A stretch of 64,000 bases of DNA, taken from NCBI RefSeq assembly GCF_024347595.1, contig NZ_AP025506.1, positions 620,001 to 684,000 on the forward strand, written 5' to 3'. Positions 22,227 through 31,274 of this stretch are shown here, one piece after another (within the stretch, counting starts at the first letter, position 1; each line of letters starts with the position of its first letter). Position numbers and translations under genes: made by a program. The notes below the pieces were generated by a model, which was not told where the DNA came from, did no database searches, and saw nothing but the letters and a program-made list of their open reading frames with translations. Source of the DNA: Vibrio pomeroyi. GTDB taxonomy: Bacteria > Pseudomonadota > Gammaproteobacteria > Enterobacterales > Vibrionaceae.

Positions 22227-22296
22227 TACAACGCGATGGGGTGTGATTGTCTATTCGCACTAACACCTGGTCGTGAGAAATTACGGAATAAATACT

Positions 22297-23565
22297 GTGG
22301 CTAAAAATATCCAAGCAATTCGAGGCATGAACGACTGCCTTCCAACTCAATCACCACTGTGGCAGAAAGTAGAAAGCGCAGTTAAAAACGTGGTGAGTGC
22401 ATACGGTTACAACGAAGTACGTATGCCTATCGTTGAAGAAACGAACCTATTTAGCCGTGCGGTTGGTGAAGAGACTGACGTTGTTTCTAAAGAAATGTAC
22501 ACCTTTGATGACCGTAATGGCGATAGCCTAACGCTGCGTCCAGAAGGCACAGCAGGTTGTGTACGTTCATGTATTCAAAACAGCCTTATCAACCGTGATG
22601 AACAGCGCCTATGGTACATGGGTCCAATGTTCCGTCACGAGCGTCCTCAAAAAGGTCGTTACCGTCAATTCCACCAATGTGGTGTGGAAGTGTTTGGCCT
22701 AGACGGTCCAGACGTAGACGCAGAACTTATCATGATGACAGCACGTCTATGGCGTGAGCTAGGTATCGATAAGCACGTTCGCCTAGAGCTGAACTCAATC
22801 GGTTCTCAAGAAGATCGCGTAAGCTACCGCACTGCGTTAGTGGCATTCCTTGAGCAACACATCGATGTGCTAGATGAAGACTGTAAACGTCGCATGCACA
22901 CCAACCCGCTTCGTGTACTAGATACTAAGAACCCAGATGTTCAAGCTATCTTAGGTGACGCACCTCGACTATCTGAATATTTAGGTGAAGAATCGAAGCA
23001 ACATTTTGCTGGTTTGTGTGAACTTCTTGACGCAGTTGGTATCGAATACCAAGTTAATGAACGTCTAGTACGTGGCCTAGATTACTACAACCGCACTGTA
23101 TTTGAGTGGATCACTGACAGCCTTGGTGCACAAGGTACAGTATGTGGCGGTGGCCGTTACGATGGTCTTGTTGAGCAACTAGGCGGCAAAGCGACCAATG
23201 CGGTTGGTTTCGCAATGGGTCTAGAGCGTCTGGTTCTGATGATGGAAACGCTAGAGCTAACAGAAGTTCGCCGTAGCGTTGATGTTTACGTAGTTGCTGC
23301 TGGCGAAGGTACTATGATCGCGGGCATGCAGTTAGCGAATCAATTACGCGACACCGTTGAAGGCGTGCGTGTAATGAACCACTTCGGTGGTGGTAACTTC
23401 AAGAAGCAATTCAAACGTGCTGACAAAGTAGGTGCTGTTGTAGCGCTTGTACTTGGTGAGAACGAAGTTGCTGACAATACAGTAGTGCTAAAAGATTTGG
23501 TTGGCGGCGAGCAAGAAACCGTGTCTCAAACGGAAGTTGCAGAAAAAGTTGCTGCGCTAATCTAA
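22297..23565 (+). CDS. hisS: Histidyl-tRNA synthetase
   Basis: 422 residues from the GTG at 22297 ([16 protein letters not shown]), which matches the family N-terminus; an upstream start at 22273 would add eight residues without support. Class II synthetase: motif 2 [17 protein letters not shown], histidine A site [15 protein letters not shown], motif 3 [12 protein letters not shown], then the anticodon-binding domain from about residue 330. Confidence 0.97.
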   Translation: MAKNIQAIRGMNDCLPTQSPLWQKVESAVKNVVSAYGYNEVRMPIVEETNLFSRAVGEETDVVSKEMYTFDDRNGDSLTLRPEGTAGCVRSCIQNSLINRDEQRLWYMGPMFRHERPQKGRYRQFHQCGVEVFGLDGPDVDAELIMMTARLWRELGIDKHVRLELNSIGSQEDRVSYRTALVAFLEQHIDVLDEDCKRRMHTNPLRVLDTKNPDVQAILGDAPRLSEYLGEESKQHFAGLCELLDAVGIEYQVNERLVRGLDYYNRTVFEWITDSLGAQGTVCGGGRYDGLVEQLGGKATNAVGFAMGLERLVLMMETLELTEVRRSVDVYVVAAGEGTMIAGMQLANQLRDTVEGVRVMNHFGGGNFKKQFKRADKVGAVVALVLGENEVADNTVVLKDLVGGEQETVSQTEVAEKVAALI

Positions 23566-23645
23566 TTAGCCCTTGAGCAAACGCTCATAATGAATACTAA
23601 CGTCAGCACTATGCTGGCGTTTAAAGAATTTAAAGAGGACAGGAA

Positions 23646-24260
23646 GTGGAACTTTACGATAGCGAAGAGCAACAGGTTGAAGCCATTAAAGATTGGTGGA
23701 AAGAGAACGGTAAAGCCGTAATCTTTGGTGCGGTTATTGGTTTAGGTGGTCTATTTGGCTGGCGCTATTACCAAGATTCAGTAGTTGAAGCGCGTGAAGC
23801 AGCTTCAGAAAGCTACACTTCTGTAATTTCAGCTCTTGATGTTAAGGGCGTTGATGCTCAATCTGATATTCAAGCTTTCATCGACGCAAACAAAGACGCT
23901 GAGTACTCAGTACTTGCAGCTATGCAACTAGCAAAAGTACAAGTACAAGCGGGTGATCTTGCGGCGGCACTTGAACAGCTAGAGTGGGCAAAATCGGCAA
24001 CTAAGGACGCGGCACTTGCGCCACTACTTACTTACCGTGTTGCACGCATCAAAGCTGAGCAAGGTGAATTTGACGCAGCATTGACTGACCTTGCGGCAAT
24101 GACAGACGAATCTTGGAAAGGCCGTGTTGCTGAACTGCGCGGTGATATTTCACTTCGTAAAGGCGACACTGACGCAGCATACAGTGCTTACACAGAAGCA
24201 CAGCAAGCTGTTGATGCTAGCCAAACGCTTCAAATCAAACTTGACGACCTAGCTAAATAA
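23646..24260 (+). CDS. yfgM: YfgM family inner-membrane TPR-like protein
   Basis: 204 residues starting at GTG 23646 behind AGAGGACAGGA. One transmembrane helix (about 23-41, AVIFGAVIGLGGLFGWRYY) is followed by a periplasmic helical-repeat region. In E. coli YfgM binds the chaperone PpiD and SecYEG and takes part in envelope quality control. It lies between hisS and bamB as in E. coli; bamB starts 10 bp downstream. Confidence 0.93.
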   Translation: MELYDSEEQQVEAIKDWWKENGKAVIFGAVIGLGGLFGWRYYQDSVVEAREAASESYTSVISALDVKGVDAQSDIQAFIDANKDAEYSVLAAMQLAKVQVQAGDLAAALEQLEWAKSATKDAALAPLLTYRVARIKAEQGEFDAALTDLAAMTDESWKGRVAELRGDISLRKGDTDAAYSAYTEAQQAVDASQTLQIKLDDLAK

Positions 24261-24270
24261 GGCGCTTTGA

Positions 24271-25431
24271 ATGAAGAAGATGTTTCCAAAAGCGGCGTTA
24301 TGTGCGATTGCTCTTGGCCTACTAGCTGGCTGTGCAGGTGAAGAAGACACCGTAATCATGGCTCCAGTACCAACAGTAAACAGCGAGTTCACTCCTAAAC
24401 AGGAATGGTCTACGTCGGTTGGTGATGGTGTTGGCCACTACTTTTCAAAGCTAACGCCTGAATTGGCTTACGACAAAGTGTTTGTTGCAAGCCGTGAAGG
24501 TCTCGTTAAGGCGCTTGATCCTGAAACAGGTAAAGAGCTATGGAAAGTGGATCTTGAGAAAGAAGTACTGGCTCGTTTGTCTGGTGGCTTAACCGCTGCT
24601 TACGGCAAGGTGTTTGTTGGTTCTGAAAATGGCGAAGTGATCGCGATGGACGAATCGACAGGTGAAGAACTGTGGCGTGTATCAGTGAACGGTGAGGTGC
24701 TTGCATCCCCTGCGACTGAAAGCAACATGGTACTGATTCACACCAGTCGCGGCATGATGATCGCATTAGACCAAGAAAGCGGCGAACAGAAGTGGACAAT
24801 CAGCACCGAAGTTCCAAGCCTAACACTGCGTGGCGACAGCACACCTGTTGCGGTTTCTGGCGGTGTATTCTGGGGCACGGCAAATGGTCGTCTAGCAGCT
24901 GCCATCGTGGACCGTGGTCAACTGATTTGGCAACAGCCAGTAGGCACGCCAAAAGGTGCTACGGAAATTGATCGCTTGGTTGATGTTGATGCATCACCAG
25001 TTGTTCTTGGCGGCACACTGTATACCGTAGGTATCAATGGTCAGCTTATCGCTATCGATCTTCGTTCTGGTAAGCCAGTTTGGAAGCGTAACTACTCGTC
25101 TGCGATTGATTTAGCAAGTGACGGTAGTCGCTTGTTCGTTGTTACCGACAAAGACCATGTGGTTGCGGTTGATGCGCGTAGCGGTACTGAACTTTGGAGC
25201 ACTCCATTGCTAGAAAACCGCTTACTGACAGCACCTGCTATTATTAATGGTTATGTAGTCGTGGGTGACACCGAAGGTTATCTGCACTGGTTAGATCGTT
25301 CATCGGGTGAGTTTGTTGCTCAACAGCTCGTCGATGATAGCGGCTTTGCGGTTGCACCAATTGAACTGCCTGAAGGCTACTTAGTGACGACTCGCAATGG
25401 CGATGTAAAGAAACTGACGATTAGCCAATAA
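24271..25431 (+). CDS. bamB: Outer-membrane assembly lipoprotein BamB
   Basis: 386 residues. A lipoprotein signal with lipobox LLAGC (cysteine near residue 21) targets it to the outer membrane, where it works with BamA in inserting beta-barrel proteins. It has the eight-bladed PQQ-like propeller repeats: G-x-x-x-W motifs recur as GKELWKVD, GEELWRVS, GEQKWTIS, GQLIWQQP, GKPVWKRN, GTELWSTP. Followed by an intrinsic terminator. Confidence 0.96.
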   Translation: MKKMFPKAALCAIALGLLAGCAGEEDTVIMAPVPTVNSEFTPKQEWSTSVGDGVGHYFSKLTPELAYDKVFVASREGLVKALDPETGKELWKVDLEKEVLARLSGGLTAAYGKVFVGSENGEVIAMDESTGEELWRVSVNGEVLASPATESNMVLIHTSRGMMIALDQESGEQKWTISTEVPSLTLRGDSTPVAVSGGVFWGTANGRLAAAIVDRGQLIWQQPVGTPKGATEIDRLVDVDASPVVLGGTLYTVGINGQLIAIDLRSGKPVWKRNYSSAIDLASDGSRLFVVTDKDHVVAVDARSGTELWSTPLLENRLLTAPAIINGYVVVGDTEGYLHWLDRSSGEFVAQQLVDDSGFAVAPIELPEGYLVTTRNGDVKKLTISQ

Positions 25432-25452
25432 AAGCGTGATATAATTCACAGT

Positions 25453-25486
25453 CGGCTCCTGGTTGGTAACAGCCAGGAGCCGTTTT
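25453..25486 (+). terminator. Intrinsic terminator after bamB
   Basis: CGGCTCCTGG (25453-25462) pairs with CCAGGAGCCG (25473-25482), followed by TTTT. Separates bamB from der. Confidence 0.9.
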
Positions 25487-25589
25487 GTTGTTAAAAATTA
25501 ATAAACCGTGTGGTTATAGGTAAGAGTTTAAACTTGCGAACAAGTGCTTACCTATAACTACATTTAGAGAAGAAATTGTAGAGGTTGTT

Positions 25590-27071
25590 ATGGTACCTGT
25601 TGTTGCTCTAGTAGGGCGTCCGAACGTAGGTAAATCTACGTTATTTAACCGATTGACTCGAACTCGTGATGCATTGGTTGCGGATTTCCCTGGCTTAACG
25701 CGTGACCGTAAATACGGCCATGCTCATTTTAGCGAGCATGACTTTATTGTTATTGACACTGGCGGTATCGACGGTACTGAAGAAGGTGTTGAAACTAAAA
25801 TGGCTGAACAGTCGCTAGCGGCGATTGATGAAGCTGATGTTGTTCTATTTATGGTAGATGGCCGTGCTGGTCTAACACCATCTGACGTTGCGATTGCTAA
25901 GCACCTTCGTCAGCTAGAAAAGCCTTCAATGTTAGTAGTAAACAAGGTTGACGGTATCGACCCTGATGCTGCAAGTGCTGACTTCTGGCAACTAGGCGTA
26001 GAAGACATGTATCAAATCGCAGCTGCACACGGTCGTGGTGTAACAGCGCTGATTGATCTTGCTCTTAACCCGTTCGCAGAAGCATTAAAAGCGGAAAATG
26101 GCGAAGTAAGCGATTTAACTGAGTTTGAAGACGAAGAAGAAGAGCAGGTTGAATTTACAGAAGAAGAAGCTGAAGAAGAATTCAAGCGTCTTCAAGATCA
26201 ACCAATCAAGCTAGCGATCATTGGTCGTCCTAACGTAGGTAAATCAACACTAACTAACCGTATTCTTGGTGAAGAGCGTGTGGTTGTTTACGATATGCCT
26301 GGTACGACGCGTGACTCTATCTACATCCCAATGCAGCGTGACGAGCGTGAATACGTTCTTATTGATACTGCGGGTGTTCGTCGTCGTAAGAACATCAACG
26401 AAACAGTAGAGAAGTTCTCAGTAGTTAAAACACTGAAAGCGATTGAAGATGCGAACGTTGTATTGCTACTTATCGATGCTCGTGAAAACATCTCTGATCA
26501 AGATCTAAGCTTGTTAGGCTTTGCGTTGAACGCAGGTCGTTCAATCGTGATTGCGGTAAACAAGTGGGATGGCCTAGATAACGACGTTAAAGAGCGCGTT
26601 AAGAAAGAGCTAGATCGTCGTTTAGGTTTCGTTGATTTCGCACGTATTCACTTTATCTCTGCACTTCACGGTACAGGTGTTGGTCACTTGTTTGAGTCTG
26701 TTCAAGAAGCTTACAAGTCAGCGACGACTCGTGTTGGTACTTCTGTTCTAACTCGTATCATGAAAATGGCAACTGATGATCACCAACCGCCTATGGTTCG
26801 TGGCCGTCGTGTGAAACTGAAATACGCGCACGCTGGTGGCTATAACCCACCGATTATCGTTATCCACGGTAACCAAGTACGTAACTTGCCAGATTCATAC
26901 AAACGATTCTTGATGAACTACTACCGTCGTTCACTAGAGATTATGGGTACACCAATTCGCATTCAATTCCAGAACAGCGAGAACCCATTTGAAGCTAAGA
27001 CTAACAAGCTGACAATCTCTCAAGAGCGCAAACGTAAGCGTATGATGAGCATGGTTAAAGGCCGTAAATAG
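25590..27071 (+). CDS. der: Ribosome assembly GTPase Der (EngA)
   Basis: 493 residues with two tandem GTPase domains and a C-terminal KH-like domain. Needed for 50S subunit maturation. Domain 1 shows [13 protein letters not shown] and NKVD; domain 2 shows [13 protein letters not shown] and NKWD; an acidic linker (about residues 170-198, rich in Glu) lies between them. Followed by a terminator. In E. coli yfgJ and xseA are next; here two extra genes and the urea island intervene. Confidence 0.98.
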   Translation: MVPVVALVGRPNVGKSTLFNRLTRTRDALVADFPGLTRDRKYGHAHFSEHDFIVIDTGGIDGTEEGVETKMAEQSLAAIDEADVVLFMVDGRAGLTPSDVAIAKHLRQLEKPSMLVVNKVDGIDPDAASADFWQLGVEDMYQIAAAHGRGVTALIDLALNPFAEALKAENGEVSDLTEFEDEEEEQVEFTEEEAEEEFKRLQDQPIKLAIIGRPNVGKSTLTNRILGEERVVVYDMPGTTRDSIYIPMQRDEREYVLIDTAGVRRRKNINETVEKFSVVKTLKAIEDANVVLLLIDARENISDQDLSLLGFALNAGRSIVIAVNKWDGLDNDVKERVKKELDRRLGFVDFARIHFISALHGTGVGHLFESVQEAYKSATTRVGTSVLTRIMKMATDDHQPPMVRGRRVKLKYAHAGGYNPPIIVIHGNQVRNLPDSYKRFLMNYYRRSLEIMGTPIRIQFQNSENPFEAKTNKLTISQERKRKRMMSMVKGRK

Positions 27072-27089
27072 TCCTTTCCAATAGATTTG

Positions 27090-27118
27090 ATACCCGAGCC
27101 TGTCTCGGGTATTTTTTT
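27090..27118 (+). terminator. Intrinsic terminator after der
   Basis: ATACCCGAG and CTCGGGTAT form a 9-bp stem around CCTGT, followed by a run of T. Confidence 0.92.
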
Positions 27119-27204
27119 AAGCAAAATTCACGTTAATCCATAACGGCACATTTTTGTTTCGCTGTGGCTTAACGAATCAGACTAGATTCCAAAAGAAGAA
27201 CGAT

Positions 27205-28107
27205 ATGACCACTAGCGATTTGATTACACAAGCTGAAGCAATCACGCCAACCATTACTCAATTCTGTCATCAAGCGTGGCAACTGACGGCGAAAGCGTTG
27301 TATGTAGAAAGTGACAGCAATAAAACCTACCTGATCACTGATGTGACGCCTTTTCACCCAGTAAGTCATATTTGGCCTGATCATCCGGCAGACCAAGGTT
27401 TTGTGACTGTTGGTGACGTTCAACATCCAGTGGAAGAGTGCCTTGTCGGTGCAATAGAACAATCTACTGGCAAGCTTCATATCGCAGCAGATATTCCTGT
27501 TAAGCGTGATACGGAAGGTTGGGCGTTTGTGGTAGTCCACCAACTACCTGTATCTGCTTCTATGATTAATGTTAACGACGAAGTGGTGTTGTCGGTAGAT
27601 AAAGAGTATCAAGCAAGCTTGAGTCGTGGTCACAGTGCGGGTCACATTGCTTTCTTAGCGTTGAATAAAGTATTGGCTGAGAGCTACTGGCGCAAAGATG
27701 CCGACAGAAAGGATCCGCTCGGCAGTTACGACTTTAATAGCTACGCACAAGTGACCAGCTTTGTGACTCCTGAGCTATGTACTGATAAGTATCGTTTGGG
27801 TAAAACTCTGAAGAAGCGCGGCTTGAACGTTGCAGATATGCTTGCAAACCTTGAAGGTATCGAAGCTGATATTAATCAGATGATTTCAGGCTGGCTCGCA
27901 CAATCGACTCCAGTGGTGATGAGACTGGAAGGTGAGGCACTCACTGACTCTCGTTATTGGGAATGGCAACTGGATGCTGAGACGCTGGTGTCGATTCCGT
28001 GTGGTGGCACTCACATCGATAACACCTCAGAGCTTAATGCATTATCGGTCAAATTAACCCAGTTAGATGACCAACACATTGAAATGCTGACGCATGTAAT
28101 TCGATGA
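27205..28107 (+). CDS. AlaX-like trans-editing / metal-dependent hydrolase
   Basis: 300 residues from ATG 27205, with AAGAAG upstream; an earlier in-frame start at 27154 lacks a ribosome site. The protein resembles the editing (SAD) domain of alanyl- and threonyl-tRNA synthetases. The four zinc ligands are recognisable as HxxxH in SRGHSAGH (about residue 150) and CxxxH in PCGGTH (about 275). Stand-alone forms hydrolyse mischarged Ser- or Gly-tRNA(Ala). Substrate is inferred from the family only. Transcribed singly between der and the diguanylate cyclase gene. Confidence 0.75.
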   Translation: MTTSDLITQAEAITPTITQFCHQAWQLTAKALYVESDSNKTYLITDVTPFHPVSHIWPDHPADQGFVTVGDVQHPVEECLVGAIEQSTGKLHIAADIPVKRDTEGWAFVVVHQLPVSASMINVNDEVVLSVDKEYQASLSRGHSAGHIAFLALNKVLAESYWRKDADRKDPLGSYDFNSYAQVTSFVTPELCTDKYRLGKTLKKRGLNVADMLANLEGIEADINQMISGWLAQSTPVVMRLEGEALTDSRYWEWQLDAETLVSIPCGGTHIDNTSELNALSVKLTQLDDQHIEMLTHVIR

Positions 28108-28396
28108 TTTAGGTTACAGATCGAAATGACTTGTGCTGTTTATTTTGTTTTTGGATGTCACTTTTAATATAAATGACTATTTAAAATTGAAATGCAGCAC
28201 ATGTAACTTATGCTTTCGGTGTGTGGTGATATAAATATTCTTTTTGGGGTAGATCGCTGATCAAAATAGATAAAGCGAAAGATCAACCTATGATCTTCGG
28301 TTGTGTGTGGTACTAACTTAGTGTGTTATTATTAACCAATAACAAGCTTGCATAAGAACAGGCTGTACCCAATTACACAATTGAAAGCTTTAGTGA

Positions 28397-29398
28397 ATGG
28401 AACAACAATTTTTATTAGAAGGCCACCGAGCAGTCAATAGTTTGCTTCGGAAGCTTGCCCTTGGGATGGATCGCAAGGACTTAAACCATAAGATCATTCA
28501 GCTTACTGAACAGCTTTTTGGTCAGCGTATGGCTTCAATCTTACTGCTCAACTCCGAGTCAAATACTCTGCATCTTGAATATGCCCCGAACCTACCGGAT
28601 TTTTATAATCAACAGATAGAAGGGGTAGGCATTGGTGCTGGGATTGGTTCTTGTGGTGAGGCGGCGGCGCTTAAAAAAGCCGTTATGATCTCCAATATTA
28701 ATACTCACCCCAATTGGGCACCTTTCTTAGCCTTAACGAATCAAGCCAATCTTCATGCGTGTTGGTCAGTGCCAATCATCTCTTCACATGGTCATGTATT
28801 AGGTACCTTCGCGATTTACAGCCAATATGTTTCTGAACCTCATGAGTTTGAACTAGAGATCTTAGAGCTGTTAGCGTCTCTGTATTCAGTCGCACTGGAA
28901 AAGTATGAGTTAGAGAATCAACTCAACTTCTTTGCCAACCGCGACTCTTTGACACACAGTTTGAATCGTCGAGCCTTATTGAGAGAAGCCGAGCAAGTGT
29001 TAACCAAGCGCTGTTTTGGACAAAAGGTGATGGTGTGCTTGTTTGTTGATGTCGATAAATTCAAATCAATCAACGACACCTATGGTCATAGCTTTGGTGA
29101 TGATGTGCTGTTAGCGGTTGCCAAAGTGCTTGATGAGGCGACAACAGCCTGTGCCAAGATAGGGCGTTATGGTGGTGATGAGTTTGTGGTGTTCTCTTGC
29201 TTTGACGATCAAGAAAGCGTGCTTAACTTTTATCTAAGCTTAGAAAGAACCTTGGAACAGGCTCTTTATATCAACGATACTCAATTTGCGGTCAGTGTAG
29301 GGCTTTCTTACGAAAAAGATCCTGAGTCGTTAGAAGCTTTGATCGCACAAGCTGATAAGAACATGTACCAAATCAAGCAAGCTAAGTCTCAGCAGTAG
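28397..29398 (+). CDS. GAF-GGDEF diguanylate cyclase
   Basis: 333 residues. A GAF sensor domain (about 15-165) is followed by a GGDEF domain (about 170-330) with an intact active site GGDEF in RYGGDEFVVF and the metal/nucleotide motif VDVDKFKSINDTYGHSFGDD. No transmembrane segment, so it is cytosolic. The inhibitory I-site RxxD five residues before GGDEF is missing (TACA occupies that position), so product feedback is probably absent. The ligand of the GAF domain is unknown. Predicted to make c-di-GMP. Confidence 0.9.
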   Translation: MEQQFLLEGHRAVNSLLRKLALGMDRKDLNHKIIQLTEQLFGQRMASILLLNSESNTLHLEYAPNLPDFYNQQIEGVGIGAGIGSCGEAAALKKAVMISNINTHPNWAPFLALTNQANLHACWSVPIISSHGHVLGTFAIYSQYVSEPHEFELEILELLASLYSVALEKYELENQLNFFANRDSLTHSLNRRALLREAEQVLTKRCFGQKVMVCLFVDVDKFKSINDTYGHSFGDDVLLAVAKVLDEATTACAKIGRYGGDEFVVFSCFDDQESVLNFYLSLERTLEQALYINDTQFAVSVGLSYEKDPESLEALIAQADKNMYQIKQAKSQQ

Positions 29399-29434
29399 TA
29401 GATTGTAAAAATAGTAGTGAATTAGGAAATGCTA

Positions 29435-29662
29435 ATGAGTGAAAATATCTGCCCTAAGTGCCAGTCAGAGCTAGGCTGGGATGGTAAGTATCACTGTGAA
29501 AGTTGTCGGGCTCATTTTACCAAAGTTGGGTTCTGCCCAGAGTGCAACAGTCAGTTAGAGAAGCTTCAAGCCTGTGGTGCTGCGAGCTATTTTTGTAATG
29601 GTGACTGTAACGAGCTTAAATCTAAGTCGAGAGTAAAATTCGAATTCCAACCTGCGGGCTAG
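29435..29662 (+). CDS. yfgJ: Zinc-ribbon protein YfgJ family
   Basis: 75 residues from ATG 29435, spaced properly from AGGAAA; an ATG two codons earlier sits too close to it. Four CxxC-type pairs (CPKC, CESC, CPEC and a C-terminal C...C) indicate two zinc ribbons. Function unknown. In E. coli yfgJ lies between der and xseA, and this copy marks the ancestral left boundary of the urea island. Confidence 0.85.
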   Translation: MSENICPKCQSELGWDGKYHCESCRAHFTKVGFCPECNSQLEKLQACGAASYFCNGDCNELKSKSRVKFEFQPAG

Positions 29663-29708
29663 CTTGAAAGCGAGAAGGTTCAGTATCGAAATCTATACTA
29701 TTTAATAG

Positions 29709-29734
29709 AGGCCTAATACCTATGTATTGGGCTT
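29709..29734 (+). terminator. yfgJ terminator hairpin, cut off from its T-tract by the IS
   Basis: AGGCCTAATAC (29709-29719) pairs with GTATTGGGCTT (29724-29734) through all 11 positions (two G-U pairs) around CTAT. It is followed not by T but by AATTATATGG, the IS end. TTTTTGTATC is found on the far side of the IS at 31052-31061. Confidence 0.75.
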
Positions 29735-29802
29735 AATTATATGGTCCGCCTCACTCTCAAGCCCTTAAGCTTAGAGTAGGCTCTCAGAATGAGGTGAACC
29801 AT

Positions 29803-30816
29803 ATGTCTTCTATTCATATTTTAGGTATCGACCTAGGTAAACATTGCTTCCATGCTATCGCACATAACCGTTGTGGAGTGGAGGTGCTTCGTCGTAAATT
29901 TAATCGTAACCAACTCTTAATCTTTCTTAGTAAAATAGAACCAACAACTATTGCTTTCGAAGCCTGTGGCGGTGCTCATTGGCTTGCTCGAAAGTGTAGT
30001 GAGTTTGGTCATCAACCCCGACTTATTCCTCCTCAGTATGTAAAGCCTTATGTCAAAGGCAATAAAAACGATTTCATCGATGCTTCAGCGATCGCAGAGG
30101 CTGCGGGTCGACCGACCATGAGGTTTGTAGCTGTAAAAAGTGAAGAGGCTCAAGTCATCGCAGCGATTCATCGAGTCAGAGATAGTTATATCAAGGAGAG
30201 AACTGCCACTATGTCGCGGATCGGCGCGATCTTACTTGAGTTCGGCCTTAGCTTTCCCAAAGGGCATGCAAAGATGAAGTCTCTGTTTCAATGGTTAGCT
30301 GAACAAACCGTCTCATTACCAAAAAGCTTGCTATGTGAATTGATATCTATCCACGAACATTACAAGTACCTTAATGAACAAATCAAAACTCAAGATAACA
30401 AGCTTCAAACTATTGTTAATAACAATGAAAGTGCTCAATTATTAAAAACTATCCCTGGAATTGGCGATCTTACCTCCACATTGTGTATAGCCGATGTAAG
30501 CTCTCCGAATAACTTTACCAATGGCCGTGAGATGGCGGCTTGGTTGGGGCTTGTGCCAAGGCAATTCTCAACGGGAGGAAAGACCAAACTACTTGGTATG
30601 AGTAAACGAGGGAATAAACACCTCAGAACTCTGTTTGTCCATGGGGCAAGGGCTGTACTCTCTAGACTAGAGACGACAGGGAAAGTGTTCGGAGAGTGGC
30701 TTGCGAACCTACGAGCCACCAAACCATTTAATGTAGTGGTAGTCGCATTAGCCAACAAGCTAGTGAGGATAGCTTGGGCGGTGTTATACCACCGCCAAGC
30801 TTTTAAGGCTGTTTAG
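29803..30816 (+). CDS. IS110/IS1111-family DEDD transposase, copy 2
   Basis: 337 residues from ATG 29803, with GAGGTG upstream. The protein is identical to that of copy 1: DEDD residues D10, E53, D90 and D93, and a C-terminal domain with TIPGIGDLT and MSKRGNKHLR. It is intact and transcribed in the same direction as yfgJ, so read-through from the damaged yfgJ terminator could drive it. Confidence 0.95.
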   Translation: MSSIHILGIDLGKHCFHAIAHNRCGVEVLRRKFNRNQLLIFLSKIEPTTIAFEACGGAHWLARKCSEFGHQPRLIPPQYVKPYVKGNKNDFIDASAIAEAAGRPTMRFVAVKSEEAQVIAAIHRVRDSYIKERTATMSRIGAILLEFGLSFPKGHAKMKSLFQWLAEQTVSLPKSLLCELISIHEHYKYLNEQIKTQDNKLQTIVNNNESAQLLKTIPGIGDLTSTLCIADVSSPNNFTNGREMAAWLGLVPRQFSTGGKTKLLGMSKRGNKHLRTLFVHGARAVLSRLETTGKVFGEWLANLRATKPFNVVVVALANKLVRIAWAVLYHRQAFKAV

Positions 30817-31038
30817 CTATAACCAAGTTTGCAACGCCAATGAACGTGATGACAAAAACGGTCAATCGGCCAGATTAAGAACCTGACACAAAAAATAGCA
30901 ATCAATGCTTTGGGCTTTTTAAGGGTAATCTGGCGCGGATATCATCGTGGAGCTGGGAAGCTAGTGCTCCCAACAAGGACTCCGAATACATTAGCGCAAA
31001 CCAACTCCGTTATTACTTAATTGTAGTTGCAATAACGG
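30817..31038 (+). ncRNA. Candidate bridge RNA/seekRNA of the IS element
   Basis: GCCAGATTA (30869-30877) pairs with TAATCTGGC (30926-30934). Inside, an apical hairpin AGCA/TGCT leaves a two-stranded internal loop. Its 5' strand carries GACACAAAAAA (30885-30895) and its 3' strand GGGCTTTTT (30912-30920). The latter equals the left target half GGGCTT plus T; the former is complementary to TTTTTTGTGTC, one mismatch from the right half TTTTTGTATC. A second loop downstream (about 30934-30997, closed by CGC/GCG) contains ATACATT, which also occurs at the IS right end. Expression is not shown. Confidence 0.65.
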
Positions 31039-31104
31039 GGCGGACCATACATTTTTGTATCCATTGTGCGGTTGTGTCTCATCTTGGTTCATTCTTATCG
31101 TCGC

Positions 31105-31155
31105 TGCACCAGTATGAAACATAGTTACATGATTGCTATGCACGCTATTGGTGTG
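31105..31155 (+). promoter_or_regulatory. Candidate NtrC binding sites upstream of urtA
   Basis: TGCACGCTATTGGTGTG (31139-31155) matches 13 of 17 bases of the known NtrC site of E. coli glnA (TGCACTATATTGGTGCA). A second half-site TGCACCA lies at 31105-31111. Both are about 60-110 bp upstream of the sigma-54-like promoter, the right distance for an enhancer. Confidence 0.6.
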
Positions 31156-31215
31156 AATGGTTTTTTAGTTCCATTAATACAATGGCTTATAATTTTGATG
31201 GTTAATTTTTAAGTT

Positions 31216-31231
31216 TGGCACTCTTCTTGTA
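31216..31231 (+). promoter_or_regulatory. Candidate sigma-54 promoter of the urt operon
   Basis: TGGCAC-N5-TTGTA fits the -24/-12 pattern TGGCAC-N5-TTGCA except for T in place of the -12 C. It lies 43 bp before the urtA ATG. With the NtrC-like sites upstream it predicts activation under nitrogen limitation. Confidence 0.55.
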
Positions 31232-31274
31232 ACTCTGTAATTGAATAACAAAAATACAATTATGGAGTACTATC

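Larger units (their letters stand above)
29729..31061 (+). mobile_element. IS1111-type (IS110-family) insertion sequence, copy 2
   Basis: Same 1333-bp block as copy 1, in inverse orientation relative to it; I found no difference by eye. Subterminal inverted repeats TATGGTCCGCC (29740-29750) and GGCGGACCATA (31039-31049). The exact crossover points cannot be fixed because GGGCTT at the left and TTTTTGTATC at the right are common to both insertion sites. It lies between yfgJ and the urtA promoter. Confidence 0.92.
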
